Shown piece after piece: positions 6,337 through 13,679 of a DNA stretch of 13,679 bases. The position numbers were made by a program, and so were the translations under genes. The notes below the pieces were generated by a model that did not search any database, was not told where the DNA came from, and saw only the letters and a program-made list of their open reading frames with translations. The DNA is from an uncultured Gammaproteobacteria bacterium (GTDB lineage Bacteria; Pseudomonadota; Gammaproteobacteria; GCA-2729495), in the NCBI GenBank assembly GCA_947258805.1, contig CAMYJV010000111.1, positions 1-13,679 of the forward strand, written 5' to 3'. Position 1 is the stretch's first letter. The number at the start of each line of letters is the position of its first letter.

Positions 6337-7119
6337 ATGAGTACTCGCGAGGCAGCCGTCGCCGGAACTTTCTACGATGCCGATGCAGGCCGTTTACAAC
6401 AGAATATAAAACAGTTACTAAGCGCCGCTGCGGCGCTTCCCGAAACCCTGCCCAGGGTTCTGATAGTACCTCACGCGGGTTATATCTATTCCGGGTCGAC
6501 CGCCGCCCATGCCTATCGTTGCCTGATGCTGGACCCCGACCAGATAACGCGCGTTTTGCTGCTCGGGCCGGCGCATCGGGTTTACCTGAAGGGCATGGCG
6601 ATTCCCTCGGTAGAGCGTTTTGCTACGCCGCTGGGAGAAGTTTTACTCGATCGGGAGGCGCTCGAGCGCATCGCCAGTCTACCCGGGGTGCAAGTCTCCG
6701 ACGAGGCGCACCGCGAGGAGCACAGCCTCGAGGTGCAATTGCCGTTTCTGCAATCGGTGCTAACCGATTTTTCCCTGGTGCCGGTGGTCGTCGGCGATGC
6801 CGCGGCCGCCCAGGTGGCGGCGGTAATCGACGCACTGGCTGAAGATCCGCATACGCTGGTGGTGATCAGCTCCGATCTTTCGCATTTTCTGAGCTATCGC
6901 GATGCACAACAAATCGATGCCGCCACCTGTGAACATATTCTCCAGAAATCGACGACCCTGAGCGGTGAAGAAGCCTGCGGCGCGCGCGCCATCAACGGGT
7001 TGATGGCTTCGAACAAGGCGCGTTCGCTCGAGATTTCACTGCTGCATGCCTGCAATTCCGGCGATACCGCGGGAACACCGAATCGGGTGGTCGGCTATGC
7101 CGCCTTCGCTTTGCATTGA
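6337..7119 (+). CDS. amrB: AmmeMemoRadiSam system protein B (Memo family)
   Basis: This 260-residue, full-length Memo-family protein is related in fold to class III extradiol dioxygenases. Family blocks are AAVAGTFYDAD (6-16), PHAGYIYSG (45-53), GPAHRV (77-82), EEHSLEVQLPFL (127-138), SSDLSHF (178-184) and EEACGARA (211-218). The residues expected to correspond to the metal site of human MEMO1 (H49, H81, D189, H192, C244) are present as H46, H80, D180, H183 and C214, so a metal-binding protein is likely. The reaction in bacteria is not known. It overlaps amrA at its 3' end and is divergent from amrS, completing the three-gene system. Start: ATG 6337 with GGGGA upstream. Codon choice is less GC-rich than in genes left of 5.4 kb. 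No signal peptide or membrane segment is visible, so it is probably cytosolic. Confidence 0.95.
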   Translation: MSTREAAVAGTFYDADAGRLQQNIKQLLSAAAALPETLPRVLIVPHAGYIYSGSTAAHAYRCLMLDPDQITRVLLLGPAHRVYLKGMAIPSVERFATPLGEVLLDREALERIASLPGVQVSDEAHREEHSLEVQLPFLQSVLTDFSLVPVVVGDAAAAQVAAVIDALAEDPHTLVVISSDLSHFLSYRDAQQIDAATCEHILQKSTTLSGEEACGARAINGLMASNKARSLEISLLHACNSGDTAGTPNRVVGYAAFALH

Positions 7120-7678
7120 GTTGAGCGCCAGCGAGCAGAACCGATTGCTCGATATCGCGCGCCGGTCGATCAGTTCCGGGCTGACAGCTGGCAGGGCGTT
7201 ACAACTCGACCTTGCGCAGCTCGAGGATAACCTGCAAATCAAGGCGGCCGTGTTTGTCACCTTGACCCGTTCAGGTGAACTGCGCGGCTGCGTCGGCTCG
7301 CTGCAGGCGGTCGAGCCGCTGGCCCGGGCGGTGGCAACTTCGGCGTTTAACGCCGCGTTTCGTGACCGGCGCTTTGCAGCCGTAGGCGCCGACGAACTCG
7401 ATGCCATCCGTATCGAGATTTCGGTACTGTCGGAAATGGAGCCGATCGAGGCGCCGACCCGACAGGCGCTACTCGATTCGCTGCAACGCGGCGTCGATGG
7501 TTTGCTGCTGGAGGATCGGGGTCACCGTTCGACGTTTTTGCCCAAGGTCTGGGAAAAAATTACCTCGCCGACTGAATTTCTCGAACAATTGTTGCACAAG
7601 GCGGGGCTAGGCGCCGGTCACTGGTCGGGCAGCTTGCGCTTTCATCGCTACCATACTTCCACCTTTGCAGAAAATTGA
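7097..7678 (+). CDS. amrA: AmmeMemoRadiSam system protein A (AMMECR1 family)
   Basis: The 193-residue product carries the hallmark AMMECR1 motif LRGCVGS (62-68), then AVEPLARAVATSAFNAAFRDRRF (71-93 region) and FLPKVW (147-152). The family is conserved from archaea to humans but has no assigned reaction; the LRGC(I/V)G segment is the suspected functional site. An ATG at 7046 would add 17 residues copied from the end of amrB in another frame. ATG 7097 gives the usual family N-terminus (SASEQNRLLDIARRSI) and a 23-bp overlap with amrB, indicating translational coupling. A TTG at 7121 is a less likely alternative. Co-occurrence with AmrB and AmrS marks this as the complete AmmeMemoRadiSam set. Confidence 0.92.
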   Translation: MPPSLCIELSASEQNRLLDIARRSISSGLTAGRALQLDLAQLEDNLQIKAAVFVTLTRSGELRGCVGSLQAVEPLARAVATSAFNAAFRDRRFAAVGADELDAIRIEISVLSEMEPIEAPTRQALLDSLQRGVDGLLLEDRGHRSTFLPKVWEKITSPTEFLEQLLHKAGLGAGHWSGSLRFHRYHTSTFAEN

Positions 7679-7698
7679 ACAACAGTCTCTGGTTTGAG

Positions 7699-7727
7699 TT
7701 GGAGCGTTGCGGCTTTTCCGTTATCAT
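7699..7727 (+). promoter_or_regulatory. Possible sigma70-type promoter for purL
   Basis: In the 89-bp gap between amrA and purL, TATCAT (7722-7727, 5 of 6 to TATAAT) is preceded after 17 bp by TTGGAG (7699-7704, only the first three bases match TTGACA). Transcription would begin about 35 nt before the purL ATG. No PurR-type operator or purine riboswitch is recognisable. Weak call based on pattern and spacing only. Confidence 0.35.
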
Positions 7728-7767
7728 TCGCTCACCTTTTCATCCCCGCTACGTGACCTGAAACTAT

Positions 7768-8760
7768 ATGCTATGCCTGCCCGGTAGCCCGGCATTATCT
7801 GAATTCAGACTGAGAAAATTAGAACAACAACTAGCCGCCGCGGGGACCCCGGTCAACGGGCTTAGCAGTCGTTTTATTCACCTGGTCGATAGTGCCGCCG
7901 AACTCGATGCGAGACAGCTGGAGGTTCTTGAAAATCTACTGACCTATGGCCCGTTGACAGAGTCCGCCAGCGTCGAGGGTCAAACCTGGTATGTCGTACC
8001 GCGCTCCGGAACGATCTCGCCCTGGGCCAGCAAGGCGACCGATATCGCGCACAACTGCGGCCTGACGCAGATTCACCGTATCGAACGCGGGATTCAATTC
8101 GGCATTGATGCCAGCGACGAAGTTCCGCCCGACCTGTTGCACGACCGCATGATCGAGGCTGCCTATGCCCGACTCGAAGACTGCGCCGCGCTGTTTGCAA
8201 GCCATCAACCGAAACCCTGCGCCGAGGTCGATACCACCCACCAGGGACGCAGCGCGCTGGTGCAGGCCAATGTCGAGCTGGGTCTCGCGCTCTCGCCCGA
8301 TGAAATCGATTACCTGACCGCCGCCTACGCCGAACTCGGGCGCAACCCGGTCGATGTCGAGCTGATGATGTTTGCCCAGGCCAATTCCGAACATTGCCGG
8401 CACAAGATTTTCAACGCCAGCTGGACCATCGACGGCGTCGATCAGGAAACGACGCTATTCAAAATGATCAAGCATACGCATGCGCGACATAGCGACGGCA
8501 TTTTGTCGGCTTATCATGACAATTCCGCGGTAATCGAAGGTTTCCGCGCGCTCCGCCTGACCCCGGCGGTCGATTCGGCCGAGTACCACTACCAGGATAC
8601 CCAGCTCGATATCCTGATGAAGGTCGAAACCCACAATCACCCGACCGCGATTTCACCTTTCCCGGCCCTGGGAACAGGATCACGGCAAACCGGGGCGGAT
8701 TGCGTCGGCGCTCGAGATCATGCTCGAGGGTCCAATCGGTGCGGCATCTTTCAACAATGA
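7768..8760 (+). CDS. purL: PurL (FGAM synthase), N-terminal fragment of an interrupted gene
   Basis: PurL is the large fused phosphoribosylformylglycinamidine synthase that converts FGAR to FGAM in purine synthesis, using ATP and glutamine. The N-terminus [16 protein letters not shown] matches E. coli PurL (GSPALSAFRINKL). The catalytic-domain motif NSEHCRHK (around residue 205) and the [16 protein letters not shown] block (around 281-296) are intact. After residue 299 (FP, ending at 8664) homology stops, and the next 31 residues are out of frame to the stop at 8758-8760. The correct frame resumes one base later, at 8666, as [14 protein letters not shown]. About 41 residues expected between are missing, including the glycine-rich GSGGEIRDEGATGRGA-type segment known from intact homologues. 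The native start is ATG 7768 with a poor ribosome binding site. As sequenced, the product would be non-functional. Confidence 0.9.
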   Translation: MLCLPGSPALSEFRLRKLEQQLAAAGTPVNGLSSRFIHLVDSAAELDARQLEVLENLLTYGPLTESASVEGQTWYVVPRSGTISPWASKATDIAHNCGLTQIHRIERGIQFGIDASDEVPPDLLHDRMIEAAYARLEDCAALFASHQPKPCAEVDTTHQGRSALVQANVELGLALSPDEIDYLTAAYAELGRNPVDVELMMFAQANSEHCRHKIFNASWTIDGVDQETTLFKMIKHTHARHSDGILSAYHDNSAVIEGFRALRLTPAVDSAEYHYQDTQLDILMKVETHNHPTAISPFPALGTGSRQTGADCVGARDHARGSNRCGIFQQ

Positions 8761-11512
8761 ATTCGGACGTCCCAATACCTGCGGCTATTTCCGCACCTAC
8801 GAGCAACAAATAAGCACGGTGGACGGCACTGAACTGCGCGGTTACCACAAGCCAATCATGGTCGCCGGCGGCGTCGGTTTGATACGGCGTGAGCATATCG
8901 ACAAAAAAGACATCCCGCCCGGCGCCAACATCATTGTGCTCGGCGGACCGGCAATGCTGATCGGTCTCGGCGGTGGTGCCGCGTCCTCGATGGCCAGCGG
9001 CAGCAGCAGCGAAAGTCTCGATTTCGCCTCGGTGCAGCGCGGTAATCCGGAGATGCAGCGGCGCGCGCAGGAAGTTATCGATCGTTGTTTCGCGCAGGGT
9101 CAGGCCAACCCGATTCTGTCGCTGCACGATGTCGGCGCCGGCGGCCTTTCCAATGCCCTGCCCGAACTGGTCAACGACGCCGGGCGCGGCGCCGAGTTCG
9201 ATTTGCGACGGGTGCCCAACGACGAGCCCGGCATGTCGCCGATGGAGATCTGGTGTAACGAAAGCCAGGAGCGCTATGTACTTGCGGTTTCGGACCAGCG
9301 TCTCGATGACTTCCTGAAGCTGTGCGAACGCGAGCGCTGCATCTACGCGGTGCTCGGCAAAGCCACCGAAAAGCGCCAGCTGCAGGTCAACGACCCGCAT
9401 TTCGGCAATCGCCCGGTCGATTTGCCGCTCGATGTGTTACTTGGCAAGCCGCCGAAGATGCACCGTGACGTGGTCCATCAGGAAACCCCGCAACCCGAGT
9501 TTGACCGCACTGGCGTCGATCCGCTGGCGGCGCTGTACCGCGTGCTGCATCTGCCGGCGGTAGCCGACAAGACCTTCCTCATCAGTATTGGCGACCGCTC
9601 AGTCAGCGGGCTGGTCGCGCGTGACCAGATGGTGGGCCCGTGGCAGGTGCCGGTGGCCGACGCCTCGGTGACGCTGACTGATTATTCCGGGTACAGCGGC
9701 GAAGTCATGAGTATGGGCGAGCGCACGCCGCTGGCCTTGCTCGATGCGCCCGCGGCCGGCCGTATCGCGATCGGCGAAGCGCTGACCAATATGGGTTCGG
9801 CCTGGGTCGGTGATCTGTCACGCACGGTGCTGTCGGCAAACTGGATGGCGGCGGCCGGTTATCGCGGCGAGGACGCGCGCCTGTTCGATACGGTGAAAGC
9901 CGTGGGCCTGGAGCTGTGCCCGGATCTCGGCATCACCATCCCGGTGGGCAAGGATTCGTTGTCGATGCAAAGCCGCTGGTCCGATGGTGACGAAGAGCGA
10001 AGTGTTACCGCGCCGCTGTCGTTGATTATTTCGGCGTTTGCGCCGGTCGCGGACGTACGCAAAAGCGTGACGCCCGATATCAAAACCAGTGACGGCAAGT
10101 CGATGCTGTTGCTGCTCGACCTGGGTGCCGGCCAGAATCGCCTGGGCGCCTCGGCTTTAACCCAGGTTTATGCACAGACTGGAACCCGGGGACCGGATCT
10201 CGACGACGCCGCCGTTTTCAAAACCGCTTTCAGCACAGTTCAAAACATGCTCGAACAGGGCTTGGTGCTCGCCTATCACGACCGTTCCGATGGCGGCCTG
10301 ATCGTAACGCTTTGCGAAATGGCCTTCGCCGGCCGCAGCGGCCTGCAGTGCGATACCAGTAGTCTGGGTGACGACCTGCTGGCGGCTTTGTTCGCCGAGG
10401 AACTGGGGGTTGTGCTGCAGGTGGCGGCTGCGGATCTAGCGCGGGTCGAAGCCCTGTTGCAGGCGGCCGGGCTCGAGCATCTCTGTCATCGCATCGGCCA
10501 GCCCCAGGCACAGGGCAAGCTCAGCATTCGCCATGCCGGGGAAGTGGTCATCGACGAATCGATTGTCGATCTGCAGCGTGCCTGGTCGGAAACCACGCTG
10601 AAAATGCAGTCGTTACGCGACAATCCCGAATGTGCGCGGCAGGAATTCGATCTGATCCAGCCCGATCAGCCTCCCAGTCTGTTTTCCTCGCTGGGCTTCG
10701 ATCCTGCCGAGGATATCGGCGCCACTCGGGTAGCCGGCAAAAATCCCCGCATCGCGATCCTGCGCGAAGAGGGGGTTAACGGCCAGGTCGAGATGGCGGC
10801 CGCCTTCGATCGCGCCGGCTTCGGCGCGGTTGACGTGCACATGAGCGATATTATCGAGGGCAGGGTGAGCCTGGCCGAGTTTCAGGGCATCGCGGCCTGC
10901 GGCGGTTTTTCTTACGGCGACGTGCTCGGGGCGGGCGAAGGCTGGTCCAAGTCGATTCTGTACAACCCACGCGCGTTTGACGAGTTTTCCGCATTTTTCG
11001 AGCGCAACGACAGTTTCGGTCTGGGCATCTGTAACGGCTGCCAGATGATGTCCAACCTGTACCGGATGATTCCGGGAGCGGCGCACTGGCCCCGCTTTGT
11101 GCGCAACAAGTCTGAGCAGTTCGAGGCCCGTTTTACCATGGTCGAAGTGCTGCCAACCGGTTCGTTGTTTCTCGAGGCCATGTCCGGCTCGATGATGCCG
11201 ATCGTGGTCGCCCACGGCGAAGGCCAGATCGAAACCCGCGATCACAGCGCCGCCGAATTGCTCGAGCAAAAGCTGGCCTGCCTGCGCTACGTCGACGCCA
11301 GGGGTGTCGCCAGCGAGATCTACCCGGTAAATCCTAACGGTTCGGAACTGGGGCTCAATGGTTTTACCAGTGAAGATGGTCGCTTCACGATCATGATGCC
11401 GCATCCGGAACGAATCTTCCGCAGCGTGCAGAATTCCTGGTCCGCCCCTGACTGGGGTGAATACAGTCCGTGGATGCGCATGTTTCGTAACGCGCGCCGC
11501 TGGGTCGACTGA
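8720..11512 (+). CDS. purL: PurL (FGAM synthase), C-terminal 930 residues of an interrupted gene
   Basis: This frame holds the remaining three quarters of PurL. Homology begins at 8666 ([14 protein letters not shown]), 54 bases before the first ATG. It continues with [52 protein letters not shown] and [19 protein letters not shown], then the second synthetase-like half ([33 protein letters not shown]). It ends in a glutamine amidotransferase domain with [16 protein letters not shown], the catalytic Cys in GICNGCQM (codon 11030-11032) and the His/Glu pair in PHPERIFR. Length from this point agrees with the E. coli enzyme (about 930 of 1,295 residues), so no second lesion is seen. All visible motifs are intact, showing that the break at 8665 is recent or artefactual. 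It is unlikely to be expressed from ATG 8720 as a working enzyme, since the ATP-site segment is missing. It ends 5 bp before the aminotransferase gene. Confidence 0.9.
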   Translation: MLEGPIGAASFNNEFGRPNTCGYFRTYEQQISTVDGTELRGYHKPIMVAGGVGLIRREHIDKKDIPPGANIIVLGGPAMLIGLGGGAASSMASGSSSESLDFASVQRGNPEMQRRAQEVIDRCFAQGQANPILSLHDVGAGGLSNALPELVNDAGRGAEFDLRRVPNDEPGMSPMEIWCNESQERYVLAVSDQRLDDFLKLCERERCIYAVLGKATEKRQLQVNDPHFGNRPVDLPLDVLLGKPPKMHRDVVHQETPQPEFDRTGVDPLAALYRVLHLPAVADKTFLISIGDRSVSGLVARDQMVGPWQVPVADASVTLTDYSGYSGEVMSMGERTPLALLDAPAAGRIAIGEALTNMGSAWVGDLSRTVLSANWMAAAGYRGEDARLFDTVKAVGLELCPDLGITIPVGKDSLSMQSRWSDGDEERSVTAPLSLIISAFAPVADVRKSVTPDIKTSDGKSMLLLLDLGAGQNRLGASALTQVYAQTGTRGPDLDDAAVFKTAFSTVQNMLEQGLVLAYHDRSDGGLIVTLCEMAFAGRSGLQCDTSSLGDDLLAALFAEELGVVLQVAAADLARVEALLQAAGLEHLCHRIGQPQAQGKLSIRHAGEVVIDESIVDLQRAWSETTLKMQSLRDNPECARQEFDLIQPDQPPSLFSSLGFDPAEDIGATRVAGKNPRIAILREEGVNGQVEMAAAFDRAGFGAVDVHMSDIIEGRVSLAEFQGIAACGGFSYGDVLGAGEGWSKSILYNPRAFDEFSAFFERNDSFGLGICNGCQMMSNLYRMIPGAAHWPRFVRNKSEQFEARFTMVEVLPTGSLFLEAMSGSMMPIVVAHGEGQIETRDHSAAELLEQKLACLRYVDARGVASEIYPVNPNGSELGLNGFTSEDGRFTIMMPHPERIFRSVQNSWSAPDWGEYSPWMRMFRNARRWVD

Positions 11513-11517
11513 GCAGC

Positions 11518-12279
11518 ATGCTTCGACCGAATCCGACAGTTGCCGCGATGGATCCCTATGCACTGCCGGATATTAGCGCCGCCGAAGGTCTCGAGCCGAT
11601 CGTGCTGGCGCAAAACGAACACGCTTACCCGCCGTCGAAATTTGTGCAGGAAGCGGTTGCGGCGGCGTTGAATAAGGCCCAGCTGTATCCCGATAGCGAC
11701 TGCAGCGAATTACGCGCGGCCATCGCCGGGGTGCATGCGCTGAATCCCGACAACATCGTTTGCGGCGCGGGCTCGATGGAGCTGATGTCGGGGCTGGTGC
11801 TGGCCTATATGTCTGCCGCCGATCGTATCCTGATGACTGACTATGGCTACCTTTTCATGCGCACGCTCGCCCGCCTGGTGGGTGCGAATCTCGATACTGC
11901 GCCAGAGACGGACTACCAGGTCGACGTCGACCATATCATCGCCGCGGTAAAGCCCGATACCAGGCTCGTGTTCATCGTCAATCCCGGCAATCCTTGCGGA
12001 AGCCTGCTGCACAACGATGAAATCAGGCGCCTGCGTACGGCCCTGCCGCCGGACGTTTTGTTAATGGTCGACGAAGCCTATGCCGAATTTGTCGACGCGG
12101 GCTTTCACCAGCCCCTGTTTGACCTGGTGGAGCAGGGCAACACCGTGATAACGCGCAGCTTTTCGAAGATTTACGGCCTCGCCGGTCTGCGCGTCGGCTG
12201 GGGATATTTCCCGGCCGATATCCGCGATCAGCTGCGCAAGGTAATGAATCCAGGCGCGCGGCCGATGCGCGCCGACTGA
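11518..12279 (+). CDS. hisC: Histidinol-phosphate aminotransferase-like protein, N-terminal part of an interrupted gene
   Basis: This is a fold-type I PLP aminotransferase of the HisC group, which transfers an amino group between glutamate and imidazole acetol phosphate or a similar substrate. Visible are LAQNEHAYPPS (30-40) at the substrate gate, CGAGSMELM (82-90) for PLP phosphate contacts, NPGNPCG (155-161), DEAYAEF (185-191) and the PLP lysine K217 in SFSKIYGLAGLRVGW. Homology runs to about MNP (residue 245). The following residues are out of frame, and a stop comes at 12277-12279. The missing C-terminal part continues in another frame from about 12264. The gene begins 5 bp after purL and is not in a his operon, so it may be a paralogue acting on another amino acid. 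Symbol given for family likeness only. Confidence 0.8.
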   Translation: MLRPNPTVAAMDPYALPDISAAEGLEPIVLAQNEHAYPPSKFVQEAVAAALNKAQLYPDSDCSELRAAIAGVHALNPDNIVCGAGSMELMSGLVLAYMSAADRILMTDYGYLFMRTLARLVGANLDTAPETDYQVDVDHIIAAVKPDTRLVFIVNPGNPCGSLLHNDEIRRLRTALPPDVLLMVDEAYAEFVDAGFHQPLFDLVEQGNTVITRSFSKIYGLAGLRVGWGYFPADIRDQLRKVMNPGARPMRAD

Positions 12280-12548
12280 TCGCCGCTCAGCGCGACTACC
12301 TGACACATGAGATTTCCGCTCTCGGCCTGCGCGTGGTGCCGAGTCATACCAATTTCGTCCTGGTCGATTTCGAGACCGCAGCCCAGGCCACGGCGGCCTT
12401 CGAGTTTTTGCGCAATCATCGGCTGGTGGTGCGGCCGATGGGCGGCTACGGCTTGCCCGCCTGCCTGCGTATTACCATCGGCACGCCGCCACAAATGCAA
12501 CTGACCGCGCAGACGCTGGGCGCCTGGCGGCAGCAGTCAAATGGATAA
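12264..12548 (+). CDS. HisC-like aminotransferase, C-terminal part of the interrupted gene
   Basis: This frame reads DARRLIAAQRDYLTHEISAL, then VVPSHTNFVLVDF, LRNHRLVVRPMGGYGLPACLRITIG and a final helix, ending at TAA 12546-12548. This is the small C-terminal domain of HisC; SHTNF and CLRITIG match the conserved S(E)TNY/F and CLRITVG blocks, the latter carrying the substrate-carboxylate Arg. There is no independent start with a ribosome binding site (GTG 12333 is the first start-like codon), so it is the displaced end of the gene starting at 11518. Compared with intact HisC proteins, about 20 residues are lost at the joint. The last 8 bp overlap the next gene, as expected of a once-continuous operon. 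Confidence 0.75.
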   Translation, partial: DARRLIAAQRDYLTHEISALGLRVVPSHTNFVLVDFETAAQATAAFEFLRNHRLVVRPMGGYGLPACLRITIGTPPQMQLTAQTLGAWRQQSNG

Positions 12549-13317
12549 ACGCGAGTTTAAACTCGGCGCAAGCCGCATCGAGGATAAACGCCAGCGGCGA
12601 CTCGGCATGATCATCCCGGCGTCGAATACCAATGCCGAGCCCGACTGCCTGATGCTGGCCCCGGCCGGCCTGACGATTCATTTCACGCGCAGCGGCGGAT
12701 ACGACGTCGAGGCGATCCCGGATTCCGCCGAAATGCGCCGCTTTGCGCGCCAGGCCCTGGACCAGCAATTGCAGCTACTGGTCGACGGCCGGGTCGAGTT
12801 GATCGCCTATGCCTGCACCTCGGCCACCCTGGCCGATGGCCCGGAATTCGATCGGGCGTTCTGTGACGAGATAACGAACCGGTCCGGGCTGCCGGCGGTC
12901 ACGACCGCGGGCGCACTGGTCGAGGCGATTCGCGATCTGGGTTTAAAGCGAGTTGCGTTTACCTCGCCCTACGTACCCCGTCTGGTCGAGGAATCGATTG
13001 ATTTCCTGCGCCAGTGCGGCATCGAAGTGGTTAACCAGGCCAGCTATGAAAAAGAATTAAGCAGCCTGCAGCAAAACGCGCTGACGCCCGAAGACGCCTA
13101 TCGCATGGGCTTGCAGGCCGATCATCCGGATGCTGAGGCGCTACTGGTGTCCTGCACCGACTATCGTGCGCTGGAAGCGATTCCGGCACTCGAAGCGGCG
13201 CTCGGCAAACCGGTTATCAGCAGCAATTCGGCGCTGATGTATGTCTGTCTCAAACGTCTCGCGATCGATTCTGGCGACATCGAGGCCGGCGGCTATCTGT
13301 TCACGCAGAGGAACTAG
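12541..13317 (+). CDS. Asp/Glu racemase superfamily protein, maleate isomerase/arylmalonate decarboxylase type
   Basis: The 258-residue protein has the two-domain, two-cysteine pattern of this superfamily. The N-terminal block LGMIIPASNTNAEPD (21-35) corresponds to the P(S)SNTxxE loop of maleate isomerases. C92 in AYACTSATL and C205 in LLVSCTDYRAL are the expected catalytic cysteine pair. GLPAVTTAGALVEAIRDLG (116-134) and FTSPYVPRLVEE (140-151) are also typical. Members isomerise maleate to fumarate, decarboxylate arylmalonates or racemise hydantoins; which applies here cannot be decided. Its ATG lies within the last codons of the aminotransferase (8-bp overlap), so the two were translated together. 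A shared pathway on a dicarboxylic or amino acid is possible but is inference. Confidence 0.85.
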   Translation: MDKREFKLGASRIEDKRQRRLGMIIPASNTNAEPDCLMLAPAGLTIHFTRSGGYDVEAIPDSAEMRRFARQALDQQLQLLVDGRVELIAYACTSATLADGPEFDRAFCDEITNRSGLPAVTTAGALVEAIRDLGLKRVAFTSPYVPRLVEESIDFLRQCGIEVVNQASYEKELSSLQQNALTPEDAYRMGLQADHPDAEALLVSCTDYRALEAIPALEAALGKPVISSNSALMYVCLKRLAIDSGDIEAGGYLFTQRN

Positions 13318-13363
13318 TTGGCCTGGATTCAGTCTAGGATCTATCTGTAAAAGAGGGCTTGTA

Positions 13364-13679
13364 ATGATCAAAATAAAGAAACGCTGGGAAATCCCGGAAT
13401 CTGAAGTCACCCCCGAACCGTTGTATCGACGCCGCCGCGAATTCATGCAGGCCGCCGGCACCATCGGCGGCGCCCTGCTGCTAAACCCCTGGGCCGCCGC
13501 GCAGGCTTCGCTCGCCATCGGTGACTACCGGGAAAAAGCAATTTCGATCGACGAGGAAATCACCGAAGAAGCGGATGCCACCAGCTATAACAACTTTTAC
13601 GAATTCGGCACCGGCAAGGAAGATCCCAAACGCAATTCAAAGCGTTTCAAAACCGATGACTGGAAAATCGAGGTCAGCG
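13364..13679 (+). CDS. msrP: MsrP (YedY) periplasmic methionine-sulfoxide reductase, N-terminal part (runs off the window)
   Basis: 105 codons are visible, and the frame is still open at the end. After a short N-region comes a twin-arginine signal, four arginines in YRRRREFMQAAG (21-32), then a hydrophobic stretch to about residue 48 ending AAAQAS. The protein is thus expected to be exported folded by Tat with its molybdopterin cofactor. The mature start reads SYNNFYEFGTGKEDP and KRFKTDDWKIEV, which match the E. coli MsrP blocks SGYNNFYEFG and LKTDPWTLKI. MsrP, with the haem membrane protein MsrQ, repairs oxidised methionine in envelope proteins; msrQ would be expected just downstream, outside the window. 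AGAGGG at 13352-13357 supports the ATG. A 46-bp gap separates it from the preceding gene, with no terminator seen. Confidence 0.92.
   Translation, partial: MIKIKKRWEIPESEVTPEPLYRRRREFMQAAGTIGGALLLNPWAAAQASLAIGDYREKAISIDEEITEEADATSYNNFYEFGTGKEDPKRNSKRFKTDDWKIEVS

Noticed and set aside
7046..7096. Upstream ATG of amrA at 7046
   Set aside because: The extra 17 residues fall within the amrB coding end and do not look like the family N-terminus; ATG 7097 gives the normal beginning.
7679..7767. Purine riboswitch or PurR operator before purL
   Set aside because: The 89-bp gap has neither the paired-helix layout of a purine aptamer nor an ACGCAAACG-type palindrome.
8658..8722. Programmed ribosomal frameshift joining the two purL frames
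   Set aside because: There is no slippery heptamer, and about 41 conserved residues are absent, so a frame change alone would not restore the enzyme.
8468..9400. 310-codon antisense frame opposite purL
   Set aside because: The sense strand encodes conserved PurL motifs throughout; no start signal or family likeness on the antisense strand.
10613..11563. 316-codon antisense frame covering the end of purL and the start of the aminotransferase
   Set aside because: It covers the conserved amidotransferase domain on the other strand and has no recognisable fold or motif.

Overview
The window looks like a gammaproteobacterial chromosome segment. This rests on a PurL laid out like the E. coli protein, a YfcG-type glutathione transferase, MtfA and MsrP homologues, and REP-like palindromes of the type common in Pseudomonas and related gammaproteobacteria. 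There is no rRNA, tRNA, phage or transposase gene, so the genus cannot be fixed. Gene density is high and the longest gap is the 251-bp divergent promoter region at 6086-6336.

Left block (1 to about 5.4 kb, GC-rich). A CitE-like CoA-ester lyase and an acyl-CoA dehydrogenase read rightward. They converge on a leftward pair, a family III CoA-transferase whose stop overlaps the start of a Nu-class glutathione transferase. A REP-like palindrome separates the two pairs. Together they look like a pathway that activates an organic acid to its CoA ester, oxidises it and cleaves it. Upstream of the CoA-transferase sits a second repeat cluster with a perfect 28-bp hairpin. Beyond it, also leftward, are an MtfA-type zinc peptidase and the radical SAM enzyme AmrS.

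Middle block (5.0-7.7 kb). AmrS (minus strand) is divergent from AmrB (Memo family) and AmrA (AMMECR1 family) on the plus strand. This is the complete AmmeMemoRadiSam trio, a conserved system with no settled bacterial function. The divergent promoter region holds two FNR/Anr-type palindromes. Each lies about 32 bp from a -10-like hexamer, one facing amrS and the other facing amrB, which suggests low-oxygen activation of the whole trio.

Right block (7.7 kb to end, more moderate GC). purL is followed by a histidinol-phosphate aminotransferase-like gene, a maleate isomerase/arylmalonate decarboxylase-type gene, and the start of msrP with its twin-arginine signal. Both purL and the aminotransferase are broken by small internal deletions that shift the frame (about 122 nt and about 60 nt). 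Flanking coding sequence is otherwise undamaged, so these are either very recent lesions or assembly errors. A composition shift inside amrS near 5.4 kb raises the same question, of recombination or a chimeric contig, at the join of the two halves.
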